DNA of 64,000 nt from Catellatospora sichuanensis (GTDB lineage Bacteria > Actinomycetota > Actinomycetes > Mycobacteriales > Micromonosporaceae), in assembly GCF_007483665.1 (NCBI RefSeq), contig NZ_VIQO01000012.1, positions 248,001 through 312,000 on the forward strand, read 5' to 3'. A model generated the notes under the pieces. That model was not told where the DNA came from and searched no databases. It saw only the letters and a list, made by a program, of their open reading frames with translations. Every line of letters begins with the position of its first letter. Position 1 is the first letter of the stretch. The position numbers and the translations under genes are program-made. Of this stretch, positions 26,832 to 34,818 are shown in pieces.

Positions 26832-28159
26832 GCCGGGCCTCCCTGCTGCACGCCGGCGGCGGCGTCGAGCTTGCGGAGGCTGGACGGGTAGGCGCGGCGA
26901 CCGGCCAGCAGCGCGACGATCGCGAGCACCGAGATCAGCGGGACGTAGCGCATGGCGGTCTCCAGGCCCAGCCGGTCGGCGAGCATGCCGGTCACGATCG
27001 GGCCGGCGGCGAGGCCGAGCAGGTTGTTGAAGAAGGTGTAGGTGCCGAACGCGGTGGCCCGGATCGACTCGTGCGTCAGCCGGGCGACCATCGCGCCGGT
27101 GGGACCGGTGGTGCCGGCGGCGAAGAAGCAGCCGACGGCGATCAGGATCAGTTGCAGCCCGCTGGGCTTCATCGCGAAGGCCGAGCCGAGCAGCACCAGG
27201 GTGAGGGCCGCGAAGACGATCGCGGTGGTCCACTTGTCGGCCGGGTTCCTGCGACCCATCCGGTCGGTGACCATGCCGCAGACGATCATGCCGGCGCCCA
27301 TGACGAGGATGAGCAGTGCGGCGATGCCGGCCGCGCGCTGCGGCACCATGCCGTGGGCCCGGTTGAGGTAGCTGGGCAGCCACGCGAACAGCGAGCCGGC
27401 GATGAACAGCTGCAGGCCGCCGCCGAGATAGGCCAGGATGACCGCCGGGGTGGAGAACAGGGTGGACAGTCGGGCCCGCTGCTGGCCCGCGGCCAGCACG
27501 GGACCGGTGCCGGCCTCGTCGTCGACCTTGTGCCGGGCGAGCTTGCCCTCGTTGATGAGCACCAGGTACAGCGCCGCGAGCAGCAGCCCGATGACGCCCA
27601 TGGCGCCGAACGCCCAGCGCCAGCCGAACTGTGCCGCGAACACGCCGCCCAGCGCGACGCCCAGGACCGAGCCGAACGAGCCGCCGGCCATGAACGCGCC
27701 GGTCAGTGACGCACGCCGGTGGGCGGCGAAGACGGCGAGCACGACGGCGAGGCCGACGCTGCCGTAGGCGGCCTCGCCGACGCCGATCAGGAACCGGGCG
27801 GCGAACAGCTGCCCGTAGTTGGCCGCCATTGCCGAACCGATGGTCGCCAGGCTCCAGACGACGCCCATGACGACGACGGCCCGGGCGCGTCCCCAGCGGT
27901 CGCCGAGCAGCGACAGCGGCACGGCGAGGATGCCGACGGTCAGCGCCACGATGCTGGTGAGGCTGCCCAACTGGGTGTCGGTGAGGGCCCATTCCGTCTT
28001 CAGGTAGGGGAACACCGCCGAAAGCACCTGCCGCGACATGTAGTCCGACAGCAGCAGGCCGAAGGTCAGTGCGAACACGACCCAAGGGAAGAGCCGCGAG
28101 GTGGTCCGGGTGGATACGGCCTGGTCGGCCGCGGTACCCTCGCCAGTGGTCAGTGTCAT
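26828..28159 (-). CDS. MFS transporter
   Basis: A 443-aa major facilitator with about 12 membrane helices, the cytoplasmic loop motif GDRWGRARA after helix 2 and the related DRMGRRNPA in the second half. It resembles anion:cation and aromatic-acid symporters (SDYMSRQVLSAVFPYL near the start). Its place in the operon suggests uptake of the substrate degraded by the neighbouring enzymes. The ATG at 28159 has GGAG upstream, and its stop overlaps the hydrolase start. Confidence 0.93.
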   Translation of the reverse strand: MTLTTGEGTAADQAVSTRTTSRLFPWVVFALTFGLLLSDYMSRQVLSAVFPYLKTEWALTDTQLGSLTSIVALTVGILAVPLSLLGDRWGRARAVVVMGVVWSLATIGSAMAANYGQLFAARFLIGVGEAAYGSVGLAVVLAVFAAHRRASLTGAFMAGGSFGSVLGVALGGVFAAQFGWRWAFGAMGVIGLLLAALYLVLINEGKLARHKVDDEAGTGPVLAAGQQRARLSTLFSTPAVILAYLGGGLQLFIAGSLFAWLPSYLNRAHGMVPQRAAGIAALLILVMGAGMIVCGMVTDRMGRRNPADKWTTAIVFAALTLVLLGSAFAMKPSGLQLILIAVGCFFAAGTTGPTGAMVARLTHESIRATAFGTYTFFNNLLGLAAGPIVTGMLADRLGLETAMRYVPLISVLAIVALLAGRRAYPSSLRKLDAAAGVQQGGPA

Positions 28160-28228
28160 CGTGCTCCAAAGAGAGTCGAACCGCCGGCGCGGGTGAAGGC
28201 GCGCCGCCGGTGAACTGATGTGATGGAC

Positions 28229-28256
28229 GTGGGGGTGCGGCGTGCCGCACCCCCAC
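28229..28256 (-). terminator. Perfect 13-bp GC-rich hairpin
   Basis: The arms GTGGGGGTGCGGC and GCCGCACCCCCAC are perfect complements separated by 2 bases, so the real loop is larger. It lies between the BKACE stop and the MFS start, both on the minus strand. It probably splits the catabolic locus into two transcription units or lowers read-through. There is no T-run. Confidence 0.6.
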
Positions 28257-28335
28257 GCGCTTTCCGGGTCCGGCCGGGGCACGGAGGTTGCCGCCGGGCG
28301 GATCCGGAGCACAGCGGCGCCGGTGGCGCGGGCGG

Positions 28336-29388
28336 TCAGGCGTGGAAAGTGAAGCCCACCTGGCCGGGCTTGCGGTTGGGCGGGTAGCCGAGCTTGGCGA
28401 GGGTCTCGTCGGCGCTGTCGTAGTACTCGCCGATGCGGTAGATGTCGCGGGCTTCCTTGCCGTCGGCGACCTTGCGGCCGAGCTCGTCGGCGATCCGTAC
28501 GAGCTGCTCGACCTGCTGGACGGAGGTCATCTTCTCGCCCTTGCGGCCCCAGATGGTGTCCTCGTTGCCGCAGCGCGAGTGCAGACCCATCGCGATCGCC
28601 ATCGTGTTGATGGGCAGCACGCTGCGCATCAACGTCTCCAGCGTCAGGATGGCCCCGTCGGGCACCCGGCGGATGAACTCCATCATGTTGTACGGGTTGG
28701 GCCCGTCGAAGCCGCCGCCGATGGCCACCCAGGTCACGTTGAGCGGTCCGGCGTAAACGCCGCGACGGATCAGCCGCTCCACGGTCTCCAACTGCGCGAC
28801 GTTGGCGAGCTGGAAGTGCGGCTGGATCCCGTTGGCCCGCAGGCGCCTGAGGTGCTCCTGCACCCAGGCCGGGTCGGCCGGAACGTACATGTTGCGGTAG
28901 GCCTCGTACACCGCGGGCCGCTGGATCGAGGTGCCGGCGATGTCGTCCTCGGTCATCAGCTCGACGATGTTCATCTGGTTGGTGTTGATGGCGATGGTGA
29001 CCTGGTCCGGCGCCGGGTCGAGCTCGGCGAGCAGGTGCCGGGCGTCGTCGCTGAGCCACTTGGCGTCGCCGCCCTCGCCCTCGGGGGCGAACGAGATCGA
29101 GCCGCCGACCTGCAGGATCATGTCGGGCACGGCCTCGCGGAGCCGTCCGAGCAGCTCGTTGAACTGCGACAGCCGTTTGGAGCCCTTGCCGTCGAGTTCA
29201 CGGACGTGGATGTGCAGCACGGTCGCGCCGGCGTTGTAGCAGTCGACGGCGGCCTGGACGTGCTCGTCCATGGTCACCGGCAGGTCCTCGGCGAAGTCCG
29301 CCGGCTCCCACTCGGGTCCGTACGGCGCCGCGGTGATGACGAGCTTGTCCTGGTTCTCCGGGAACAGGGCGTCGTCGAGGAAATGCAT
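28336..29388 (-). CDS. Beta-keto acid cleavage enzyme (BKACE, DUF849)
   Basis: A 350-aa zinc enzyme of the 3-keto-5-aminohexanoate cleavage (Kce/BKACE) family. It condenses a beta-keto acid with acetyl-CoA and splits it into acetoacetate and a CoA ester. Visible motifs are KLVITAAPYG, the zinc pair in VLHIHVR, LQVGGSISF, GLHSRCGNEDTIWGRKG and a C-terminal EARDIYRIGEYY. BKACE subfamilies use many substrates, including dehydrocarnitine and keto-amino acids, so the substrate is open. The ATG at 29388 follows CAGGAGACC. It is followed by the hairpin at 28229-28256. Confidence 0.93.
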   Translation of the reverse strand: MHFLDDALFPENQDKLVITAAPYGPEWEPADFAEDLPVTMDEHVQAAVDCYNAGATVLHIHVRELDGKGSKRLSQFNELLGRLREAVPDMILQVGGSISFAPEGEGGDAKWLSDDARHLLAELDPAPDQVTIAINTNQMNIVELMTEDDIAGTSIQRPAVYEAYRNMYVPADPAWVQEHLRRLRANGIQPHFQLANVAQLETVERLIRRGVYAGPLNVTWVAIGGGFDGPNPYNMMEFIRRVPDGAILTLETLMRSVLPINTMAIAMGLHSRCGNEDTIWGRKGEKMTSVQQVEQLVRIADELGRKVADGKEARDIYRIGEYYDSADETLAKLGYPPNRKPGQVGFTFHA

Positions 29389-29432
29389 GGGGGTCTCCTG
29401 TCGGGGTGGGACGGGACGAGGGGTGTCGCCGG

Positions 29433-30350
29433 TCAGAAGGTCTGCTCGCCGATGACCCCGGCGCGCTCCATCTTTCGGACGGCGGGCCAGTAGTCCTGCA
29501 CGGCGTAGTGCTGCGTGGAGCGGTTGTCCCAGATCGCGAAGCTGTTCGGCGTCCAGCGCCAGCGCACCTGGTATTCCGGCACGGCCGCCTGCCGGATCAG
29601 GTAGTTGAGCAGCTCGCCGCCGCCCGGGGCGTAGTCGAATCCGAACCGGACGTTGGCGGGGGTGTGGAAGTTCGTGAAGTGCGTGGTGAACGCGTTGACG
29701 AACAGGACCTTCTCGCCGGTCTCCGGGTGGGTGCGCACGACCGGGTGCTCCGCGTCCGGGAAGCGTTCGTGCAGCGCCAGCCGCTGCTCGAGTGGCATGT
29801 TCGCGCCGAAGCTGGCCTCGATGCTGTGCCGGGCCCGCAGGCCGTCGATGCGTGCCTTGACGTCCTGCGGCAGCCTGCGGTACGCCTCGGCCATGTTCAC
29901 CCAGATGGTGTCGCCGCCGACCGGAGGTGTCTCGACGCACCGCAGCACGCAGCCCATCGGCGGCGCCTGGCGCCAGGTCGCGTCGCAGTGGTAGGCGTTC
30001 TCGTAGTGCTCGGCCGGGCTGTCGAGGTCCTTGTAGATGCGGACGAGACCGGGGTGGTCGGGATCGCTGCCCGCGACCGGGTGGTCCTCCAGGCGGCCGA
30101 ACCGTTCGGCCAGGGCCACGTGCTCGGCGCGGGTGATGTCCTGGTCGCGGACGAACAGCACCTTGTGGCGCAGCAGCAGTGACTTGAGCTCGGCGAACAG
30201 GTCGTCGTCGGTGGCGGCCGCGGCGAGGCTGACGTTGCGCAGCTCGGCGCCGATGTGCACGGTCAGCGGGTGCACCTCGATCGGGCCGGTGTCCCGACGG
30301 GCGGCGGCCGCCGCCGGTGGCCCCGCCGCGTCGTCGATGGTGGATTGCAT
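29433..30350 (-). CDS. TauD/TfdA-family 2-oxoglutarate dioxygenase
   Basis: A 305-aa non-haem Fe(II) dioxygenase. The iron-binding facial triad is YHCDATW (His, Asp) and the distal His in STQHYAVQDYW; the 2-oxoglutarate-binding Arg is in VRKMERAG. GGDTIWVNM and HPVVRTHPETG are typical of the TauD/TfdA branch. Members release sulfite from taurine or alkyl sulfates, or cleave phenoxyacetates. It probably performs the first oxidation of the substrate of this cluster. The start is the ATG at 30350 with GGGAGAC upstream. Confidence 0.94.
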   Translation of the reverse strand: MQSTIDDAAGPPAAAAARRDTGPIEVHPLTVHIGAELRNVSLAAAATDDDLFAELKSLLLRHKVLFVRDQDITRAEHVALAERFGRLEDHPVAGSDPDHPGLVRIYKDLDSPAEHYENAYHCDATWRQAPPMGCVLRCVETPPVGGDTIWVNMAEAYRRLPQDVKARIDGLRARHSIEASFGANMPLEQRLALHERFPDAEHPVVRTHPETGEKVLFVNAFTTHFTNFHTPANVRFGFDYAPGGGELLNYLIRQAAVPEYQVRWRWTPNSFAIWDNRSTQHYAVQDYWPAVRKMERAGVIGEQTF

Positions 30351-30420
30351 GGCGTCTCCCTACTGTCTGTTGGCACTGCGGGGGTCGGGCGGATGGGGCG
30401 CTGCTCCTGGCCGGAAGGGG

Positions 30421-31410
30421 TCAGTTCGCAGCGGACTCCAGGCAGAAGACCGAGGAGCCGATGCTGATGCCGGCTTCCAGCTCCCGGTGGGCGTACACGG
30501 CGTCCTCCAGCGCGTACCGCTGGTTGATCTCGATCTTGATTCGGCCGGAGCCGACGTGGTCGAACAGCTCACCGGCCAGCGCGGCCCGCTCGCCGGGGTC
30601 GGCGATGTAGTCGGCGAGCGCGGGCCGGGTGACGAACACCGAGCCCTTGACCGCCAGCTGCATGGCGTCGATCGGCGGCACCGGGCCGGACGCTGTCCCG
30701 AAGCAGACGAGCAGGCCGCGCCGCTTCAGGGAGTCCAGGGACTGGTGGAAGGTGGCGGCGCCGATGCTGTCGTAGACGACCGGCACACCGGCCCCGTCGG
30801 TAAGCTCCCGGACCCGGGCGGCCACGTTCTCCCGGGTGTAGACGATGGTGTGCGCGCAGCCGTGCCGCCGGGCGACCTCGGCCTTGGCGTCGGTGGAGAC
30901 CGTGCCGATCACGTTGATGCCGAGCAGCCGGGCCCACTGGGTGAAGATCAGGCCTACTCCCCCGGCCGCGGCGTGCAGCAGGACGGTGTCACCCGGGTGC
31001 AGCGTGGCGATGCGCCGCAGCAGATATGCCGAGGTAAGTCCCCGCATGGTCATGGCGGCGGCGGTCTCGAACGCGATCCCGTCCGGCAGCTTGATCAGCG
31101 GCGCGGCGGGCATCACCCGCGCCGTGCTGTACGCGCCCAGCGGGCTGCCGGTGTAGGTGACCCGGTCGCCCTCGGCGAATCCGGTCACGCCCGGCCCGAC
31201 CGCCTCGACGACACCGGCCGCCTCGACGCCCATGCCGGCCGGCAGTGCCGCCGGGTAGAGGCCGCTGCGGAAGTAGGTGTCGGCGAAGTTCAGGCCGACG
31301 GCCAGGTGCCGGACCCGGACCTCGCCCGGGCCGGGAGCGCCGACCTCGACCGCCTCCCACTCCATCACCTCGGGGCCGCCGGTCCGGTGGAAACGGATCG
31401 CCTTCGTCAC
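30421..31410 (-). CDS. Quinone oxidoreductase-like MDR reductase
   Basis: A 329-aa medium-chain reductase of the QorA type. It has GLNFADTYFRSGLYP, PAGMGVEAAGVVEAVG and the NADPH loop HAAAGGVGLIFTQWA. The structural zinc cysteines of alcohol dehydrogenases are absent, as in quinone reductases. It is the first gene of the leftward locus, with a GTG at 31410 behind GAGGAG, facing the AraC-type regulator. It may reduce an enone intermediate; the substrate is unknown. Confidence 0.93.
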   Translation of the reverse strand: MTKAIRFHRTGGPEVMEWEAVEVGAPGPGEVRVRHLAVGLNFADTYFRSGLYPAALPAGMGVEAAGVVEAVGPGVTGFAEGDRVTYTGSPLGAYSTARVMPAAPLIKLPDGIAFETAAAMTMRGLTSAYLLRRIATLHPGDTVLLHAAAGGVGLIFTQWARLLGINVIGTVSTDAKAEVARRHGCAHTIVYTRENVAARVRELTDGAGVPVVYDSIGAATFHQSLDSLKRRGLLVCFGTASGPVPPIDAMQLAVKGSVFVTRPALADYIADPGERAALAGELFDHVGSGRIKIEINQRYALEDAVYAHRELEAGISIGSSVFCLESAAN

Positions 31411-31542
31411 GCTGAACTCCTCCGTGCCTCGGGCCTGAGGCCCTGGCCTGCTGCGATGGTGCAACAGTAGGCGTGACGCCGGACACATGCTTTACTTGCT
31501 GGGACAGAATCCTTATCTTGACGGGACATTCGGGAGGGGAGA
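31411..31542. promoter_or_regulatory. Divergent control region with two GGGACA repeats
   Basis: 132 bp between the leftward catabolic locus and the AraC-type gene. Direct copies of GGGACA lie at 31501-31506 and 31523-31528, 22 bp apart (about two helical turns), just ahead of the regulator. That is the geometry AraC-family proteins often bind. The GGGAGGGGAGA at 31531-31541 is the ribosome site of the regulator. Confidence 0.45.
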
Positions 31543-32592
31543 ATGGGAGCTTCGCTCCGATATGCGACGCTCAGCGGTTACCTGGAGCTCACCCACTCCC
31601 TCGGGCTGGACCCCGGGGAGCTGATGGACGCCGTCGGCCTCGACCCGGCCGACCTGGCGACTCCCGACAAATGGGTCTCCGCGGCCCGGGTCGCCCGCCT
31701 GCTCGAACTGTCCGCCCGGGCGGCCGGGCTCGACGACTTCGGCCTGCGCCTGGCCGAATACCGCCGCCCGTCCACGCTCGGGCCGCTCAGCCTGGTGCTG
31801 CGCGACGAACCGAACCTGCGCAGCGCCATGGACCTGCTGATGCGCTACGAGCACAGCTACAACGAGGCGCTGCGCATCCGCCTGTCGGAGGTCAACGGCC
31901 TGGCCACCGTGCGCATGTGGTTCGAGCTGGGCGAACCGGCGCCGTCACGGCAGGCCGAGGAACTGGCCGTCGCCGCCCTGCACGCCATCATCCGGGAGTT
32001 TCTCGGCCCGGGCTGGCAGCCCCTGTCGGTGTGCTTCTCCCACGCCGCCCCCGCCCGCCTGGACAACCACACCCGGCTGCTGGGAGCCAGGATCCAGTTC
32101 GGACACGGCTTCACCGGCCTGATCATGTACGCCAAGGACCTCGACGCGCCGAACGCGCAGTCCGACCCCACCACCCGGGCCCGCACCGACGAAACCTTGC
32201 GCTCGCTGGCCGCGCCCAAGGGCGCCACCGCCGACCGGGTCCGCGAACTGGTGGAGGTGCTGCTGCCGACCGGACGTTGCGCCGCCGACGAGGTCGCTCG
32301 CGCGATGGGCGTCGACCGGCGGACGCTGCACCGCCACCTGGCCGACGCCCATGAGTCCTTCAGCTCCATCGTGGACGCCACCCGCGCCGGCTTGGCGGAG
32401 CGTTACCTGTCCAACAACCGCTACCGGCTTACCGAGATCTCCGAACTGCTCGGATTCGCCGCCCCCAGCGGGTTCTCCAGGTGGTTCCGCAACCGGTTCG
32501 GCGACAGCCCCAGCCAGTGGCGCAGCCGCCGAACTCAACTACCGGACGCCTGGCCTGCCGCCGACGACACCCACCCGCTCGCCCCCGCGTGA
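31543..32592 (+). CDS. AraC-family regulator (N-terminal arabinose-binding-like domain)
   Basis: A 349-aa regulator of the OruR/ArgR-like AraC branch. Residues about 20-200 form the ligand-sensing domain (PF12625-type, with GPLSLVLRDEPNLRSAM). Residues about 255-335 are the double helix-turn-helix (VARAMGVDRRTLHRHLAD, ITEISELLGFAAPSGFSRWFR-like segment). It is divergent from the catabolic locus and probably its activator, responding to substrate or intermediate. The ATG at 31543 has a strong ribosome site. Confidence 0.93.
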   Translation: MGASLRYATLSGYLELTHSLGLDPGELMDAVGLDPADLATPDKWVSAARVARLLELSARAAGLDDFGLRLAEYRRPSTLGPLSLVLRDEPNLRSAMDLLMRYEHSYNEALRIRLSEVNGLATVRMWFELGEPAPSRQAEELAVAALHAIIREFLGPGWQPLSVCFSHAAPARLDNHTRLLGARIQFGHGFTGLIMYAKDLDAPNAQSDPTTRARTDETLRSLAAPKGATADRVRELVEVLLPTGRCAADEVARAMGVDRRTLHRHLADAHESFSSIVDATRAGLAERYLSNNRYRLTEISELLGFAAPSGFSRWFRNRFGDSPSQWRSRRTQLPDAWPAADDTHPLAPA

Positions 32593-32598
32593 GAGGTG

Positions 32599-32629
32599 GG
32601 CCGGAGCCGCCGGGTCGGCGGCTACGGCC
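32599..32629 (+). terminator. Hairpin after the AraC gene
   Basis: The inner arms AGCCGCCG and CGGCGGCT (32605-32623) enclose a 3-base loop, extended by GGCCG/CGGCC after one mismatch, and followed by GTTTCCTT. It sits 7 bp after the AraC stop. This is a good intrinsic terminator by actinomycete standards. Confidence 0.7.
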
Positions 32630-32730
32630 GGGGTTTCCTTGCTCCGCGGGGTGGTGGCGGGGATCGGCGGCGGCAAGGGCGCAAGCAACCAGGGGCACCT
32701 TGAGGTCGTGCGGTCGAGGAGAATCACGCG

Positions 32731-33360
32731 ATGCACTTCTGCCAGCGTTGTGAACCAGCGGTCACTCTCGAACCGGCCGCGGATGTCGCGGTCTGCTCGC
32801 GCTGCGGCTGGACCGAACCTGCCCGCCGCGAACCGCTGTACGTCGTCACCGGAGCATCCGGCTCCGGAAAATCGGCGATCTTCGCACCGTTGGCCGCCGC
32901 GTTGCCCGAATGCGTGGTCTTCGACGTGGATTGGCTCATCGACCCGATGAAGACCGATGGATCGGTCGACTGGGACGCTTTCCGCGATGCCTGGCTGAGT
33001 GTCGCGCACGGGATCGCGCAGGGACGCCGCAGCACGGTCCTGCTGGGGCCGCTGATGCCGGAGCATCTGGTGGACCTGCCGTCGCGGCGCTGGATCGGGC
33101 CGGTTCACTTCGCCGTCCTGGATTGCACGGATGAGCAGCGCCGCGCCCGGCTTCAGGCCAGGCCGTCATGGCGAGAGCATGCCGTCGACGAGCACCTGGC
33201 CTTTGCCGCGCACCTGCGCCGCACCATCGGCACCGTCCTGCGCACCGGAACGGATACGCCAGATCAGACCGCTCGACAGGTGGCCGCCTGGGTGAGAAGA
33301 AGCGCAGCTGCCCGCGACGATCACGCAACGCCTCATTCGGCCTACGCGAACCGGCCCTGA
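32731..33360 (+). CDS. Zinc-ribbon P-loop nucleotide-binding (kinase-like) protein
   Basis: A 209-aa protein. The N-terminus has CxxC...CxxC (CQRC, CSRC), a small zinc ribbon. It is followed by a P-loop, TGASGSGKSAIF near residue 43, and FDVDWLID, which may act as Walker B or an acceptor Asp. The later part, LDCTDEQRRARLQARP, resembles the lid of small-molecule and nucleoside kinases. The substrate is unknown. The gene stands alone between two similar sequences of about 90 bp (see findings). Confidence 0.75.
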   Translation: MHFCQRCEPAVTLEPAADVAVCSRCGWTEPARREPLYVVTGASGSGKSAIFAPLAAALPECVVFDVDWLIDPMKTDGSVDWDAFRDAWLSVAHGIAQGRRSTVLLGPLMPEHLVDLPSRRWIGPVHFAVLDCTDEQRRARLQARPSWREHAVDEHLAFAAHLRRTIGTVLRTGTDTPDQTARQVAAWVRRSAAARDDHATPHSAYANRP

Positions 33361-33440
33361 ACCGGGTGTGCCGACGGCGGCGAGGGCGGCATGCGGGCGT
33401 CTGGCGGGGCGCAGGCCCGCAGCACACGCGGCGGGGTGGG

Positions 33441-33468
33441 CCGGAGCCGCCCATGACGGCGGCTCCGG
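33441..33468. terminator. Bidirectional hairpin between convergent genes
   Basis: The perfect 11-bp arms CCGGAGCCGCC and GGCGGCTCCGG have a 6-base loop. It lies between the convergent P-loop protein gene and the PEP-mutase-like gene, so it can end transcription from both sides. Confidence 0.75.
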
Positions 33469-33474
33469 TGGGAT

Positions 33475-34314
33475 TCAGCGTGTAGCGGCGGGTTGGTGGC
33501 CGGGACCGGCGGCGGCGACGTCGGCGACGAGCCCGGCGAGGTGGGCCCGGCTGGCCTGGTAGAGGTGCGCGCCCAGGCTGATGCGCGCCACGCCGAGTTC
33601 GGCGAGCCGGGTCACGGCCGCGCCGCCGGCGGCGAGGATGTTGACCGCGATGCCGGTGGCCACGAGCCGGGCGATGCCCGTTTCGTCGGACAGCAGGATC
33701 GGGTACACGCAGTCCGCGCCGGCCGCCTGGTAGAGGTGGGCCCGCCGGACGGTCTCGTCGAGCCGCCCGCCGGGTTCGCCGGACGGCGGCCGGAGATGGG
33801 TGTCGATGCGCGCGTTGACGACCAGGTCGACACCGCACGCATGGGCGGCGTCGCGTACCCCGGCGAGCAGGTCCGCCTGCTGTCCGGCGTCGACTAGGCG
33901 GCCGGTGCGCGGATCGGAGTCCTCCAGGTTGCAGCCGGCGGCACCGGCCGCCGCGAGCCGTTCGACCAGCTCGACGGGCGTCATCCCGTACCCGCGTTCC
34001 AGGTCGGCGGTGACCGGCACGTCCACGGCCGCGGCGATGCGGGCGATCATGTCCAGCATCTCCCCGACCGGGGTGGCCTCGCCGTCGGTGTAGCCGAGGC
34101 TGTCGGCGATCGCCGCGCTGCTGGTGGCGACCGCTGGCAGTCCGGCTTCGGCGACCAGGCGGGCGCCCCGGCAGTCCCAGACGTTGGGCAGCAGCAGCGG
34201 CGCACCGGGCCGGTGCAGGCTGCGCAGGAGCCCGGCCCGGTGCGTGACGGCCGCCGCCTGGTCCGCGGTCGGGCGGGGTTCGGCCCCCGGAGACCAGCTG
34301 CTGGGCGGGGTCAC
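33475..34314 (-). CDS. Isocitrate lyase/PEP mutase-family protein
   Basis: A 279-aa (beta-alpha)8 enzyme of the ICL/PEP-mutase superfamily: LLLPNVWDCRGARLVAEAG, TSSAAIADSLGYTDGE, VPVTADLERGYG, CNLEDSD and VVNARIDTHL. The acidic Mg-binding residues are in ADLE and NLEDS. The lyase KKCGH motif is absent, so it is of the uncharacterised or 2-methylisocitrate-lyase-like type. The GTG at 34314 overlaps the AhpD-like stop (GTGA), suggesting coupling; an ATG four codons upstream is the alternative. Confidence 0.88.
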   Translation of the reverse strand: MTPPSSWSPGAEPRPTADQAAAVTHRAGLLRSLHRPGAPLLLPNVWDCRGARLVAEAGLPAVATSSAAIADSLGYTDGEATPVGEMLDMIARIAAAVDVPVTADLERGYGMTPVELVERLAAAGAAGCNLEDSDPRTGRLVDAGQQADLLAGVRDAAHACGVDLVVNARIDTHLRPPSGEPGGRLDETVRRAHLYQAAGADCVYPILLSDETGIARLVATGIAVNILAAGGAAVTRLAELGVARISLGAHLYQASRAHLAGLVADVAAAGPGHQPAATR

Positions 34315-34772
34315 TTCAGGGTCCACGGCCGGGCGGTCGCGCCCAGGCGGCTCCAGGCGTTGATGACCGTGACCGTCCAGATGAGTTCGGCGAGCTCGGC
34401 CTCGGTGAAGTGCTCGGCCGCGCGGGCGAGCGTCTCGTCGCCGACCGGTGCTTCGCTGAGCCGGGTCATCGCCTCGGCGAGTTCCAGGGCCGCCCGCTCA
34501 CGGCCGGTGAAGAACGGGGCCTCGCGCCACGCCGGCAGCGCGAACACCCGGCGCGGGTCGTCGCCGCCGGTGACGGCGTCGCCGCTGTGCATGTCCACGC
34601 AGAACGCGCAGCCGTTGATCTGGGACACCCGGGTGCGGACCAGTTCGAGCAGTCCGGCATCCAACACGGTGATGCGGGAGGCGGCGTCCAGGGCATTCAT
34701 GGCCTTGTTGATGTGCGGAGCGAGCTTGTCGACCGCGACACGGACCGGGATGTCGTTCACCACGATGTTCAT
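34311..34772 (-). CDS. AhpD-like carboxymuconolactone decarboxylase-family protein
   Basis: A 153-aa alkylhydroperoxidase-like protein with the redox motif CAFCVDMH (CxxC followed by His) in the first half and an ELAEAMTRLSEAPV segment. Such proteins reduce peroxides with a thiol partner. It is divergent from the MocR-type regulator with only 46 bp between starts, and coupled to the PEP-mutase-like gene, so both are probably regulated by that protein. Confidence 0.93.
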   Translation of the reverse strand: MNIVVNDIPVRVAVDKLAPHINKAMNALDAASRITVLDAGLLELVRTRVSQINGCAFCVDMHSGDAVTGGDDPRRVFALPAWREAPFFTGRERAALELAEAMTRLSEAPVGDETLARAAEHFTEAELAELIWTVTVINAWSRLGATARPWTLK

Positions 34773-34818
34773 GAGGCAACGCTATGGCGCAAATGGCTCC
34801 CTACTAAGGTCCATTGGT

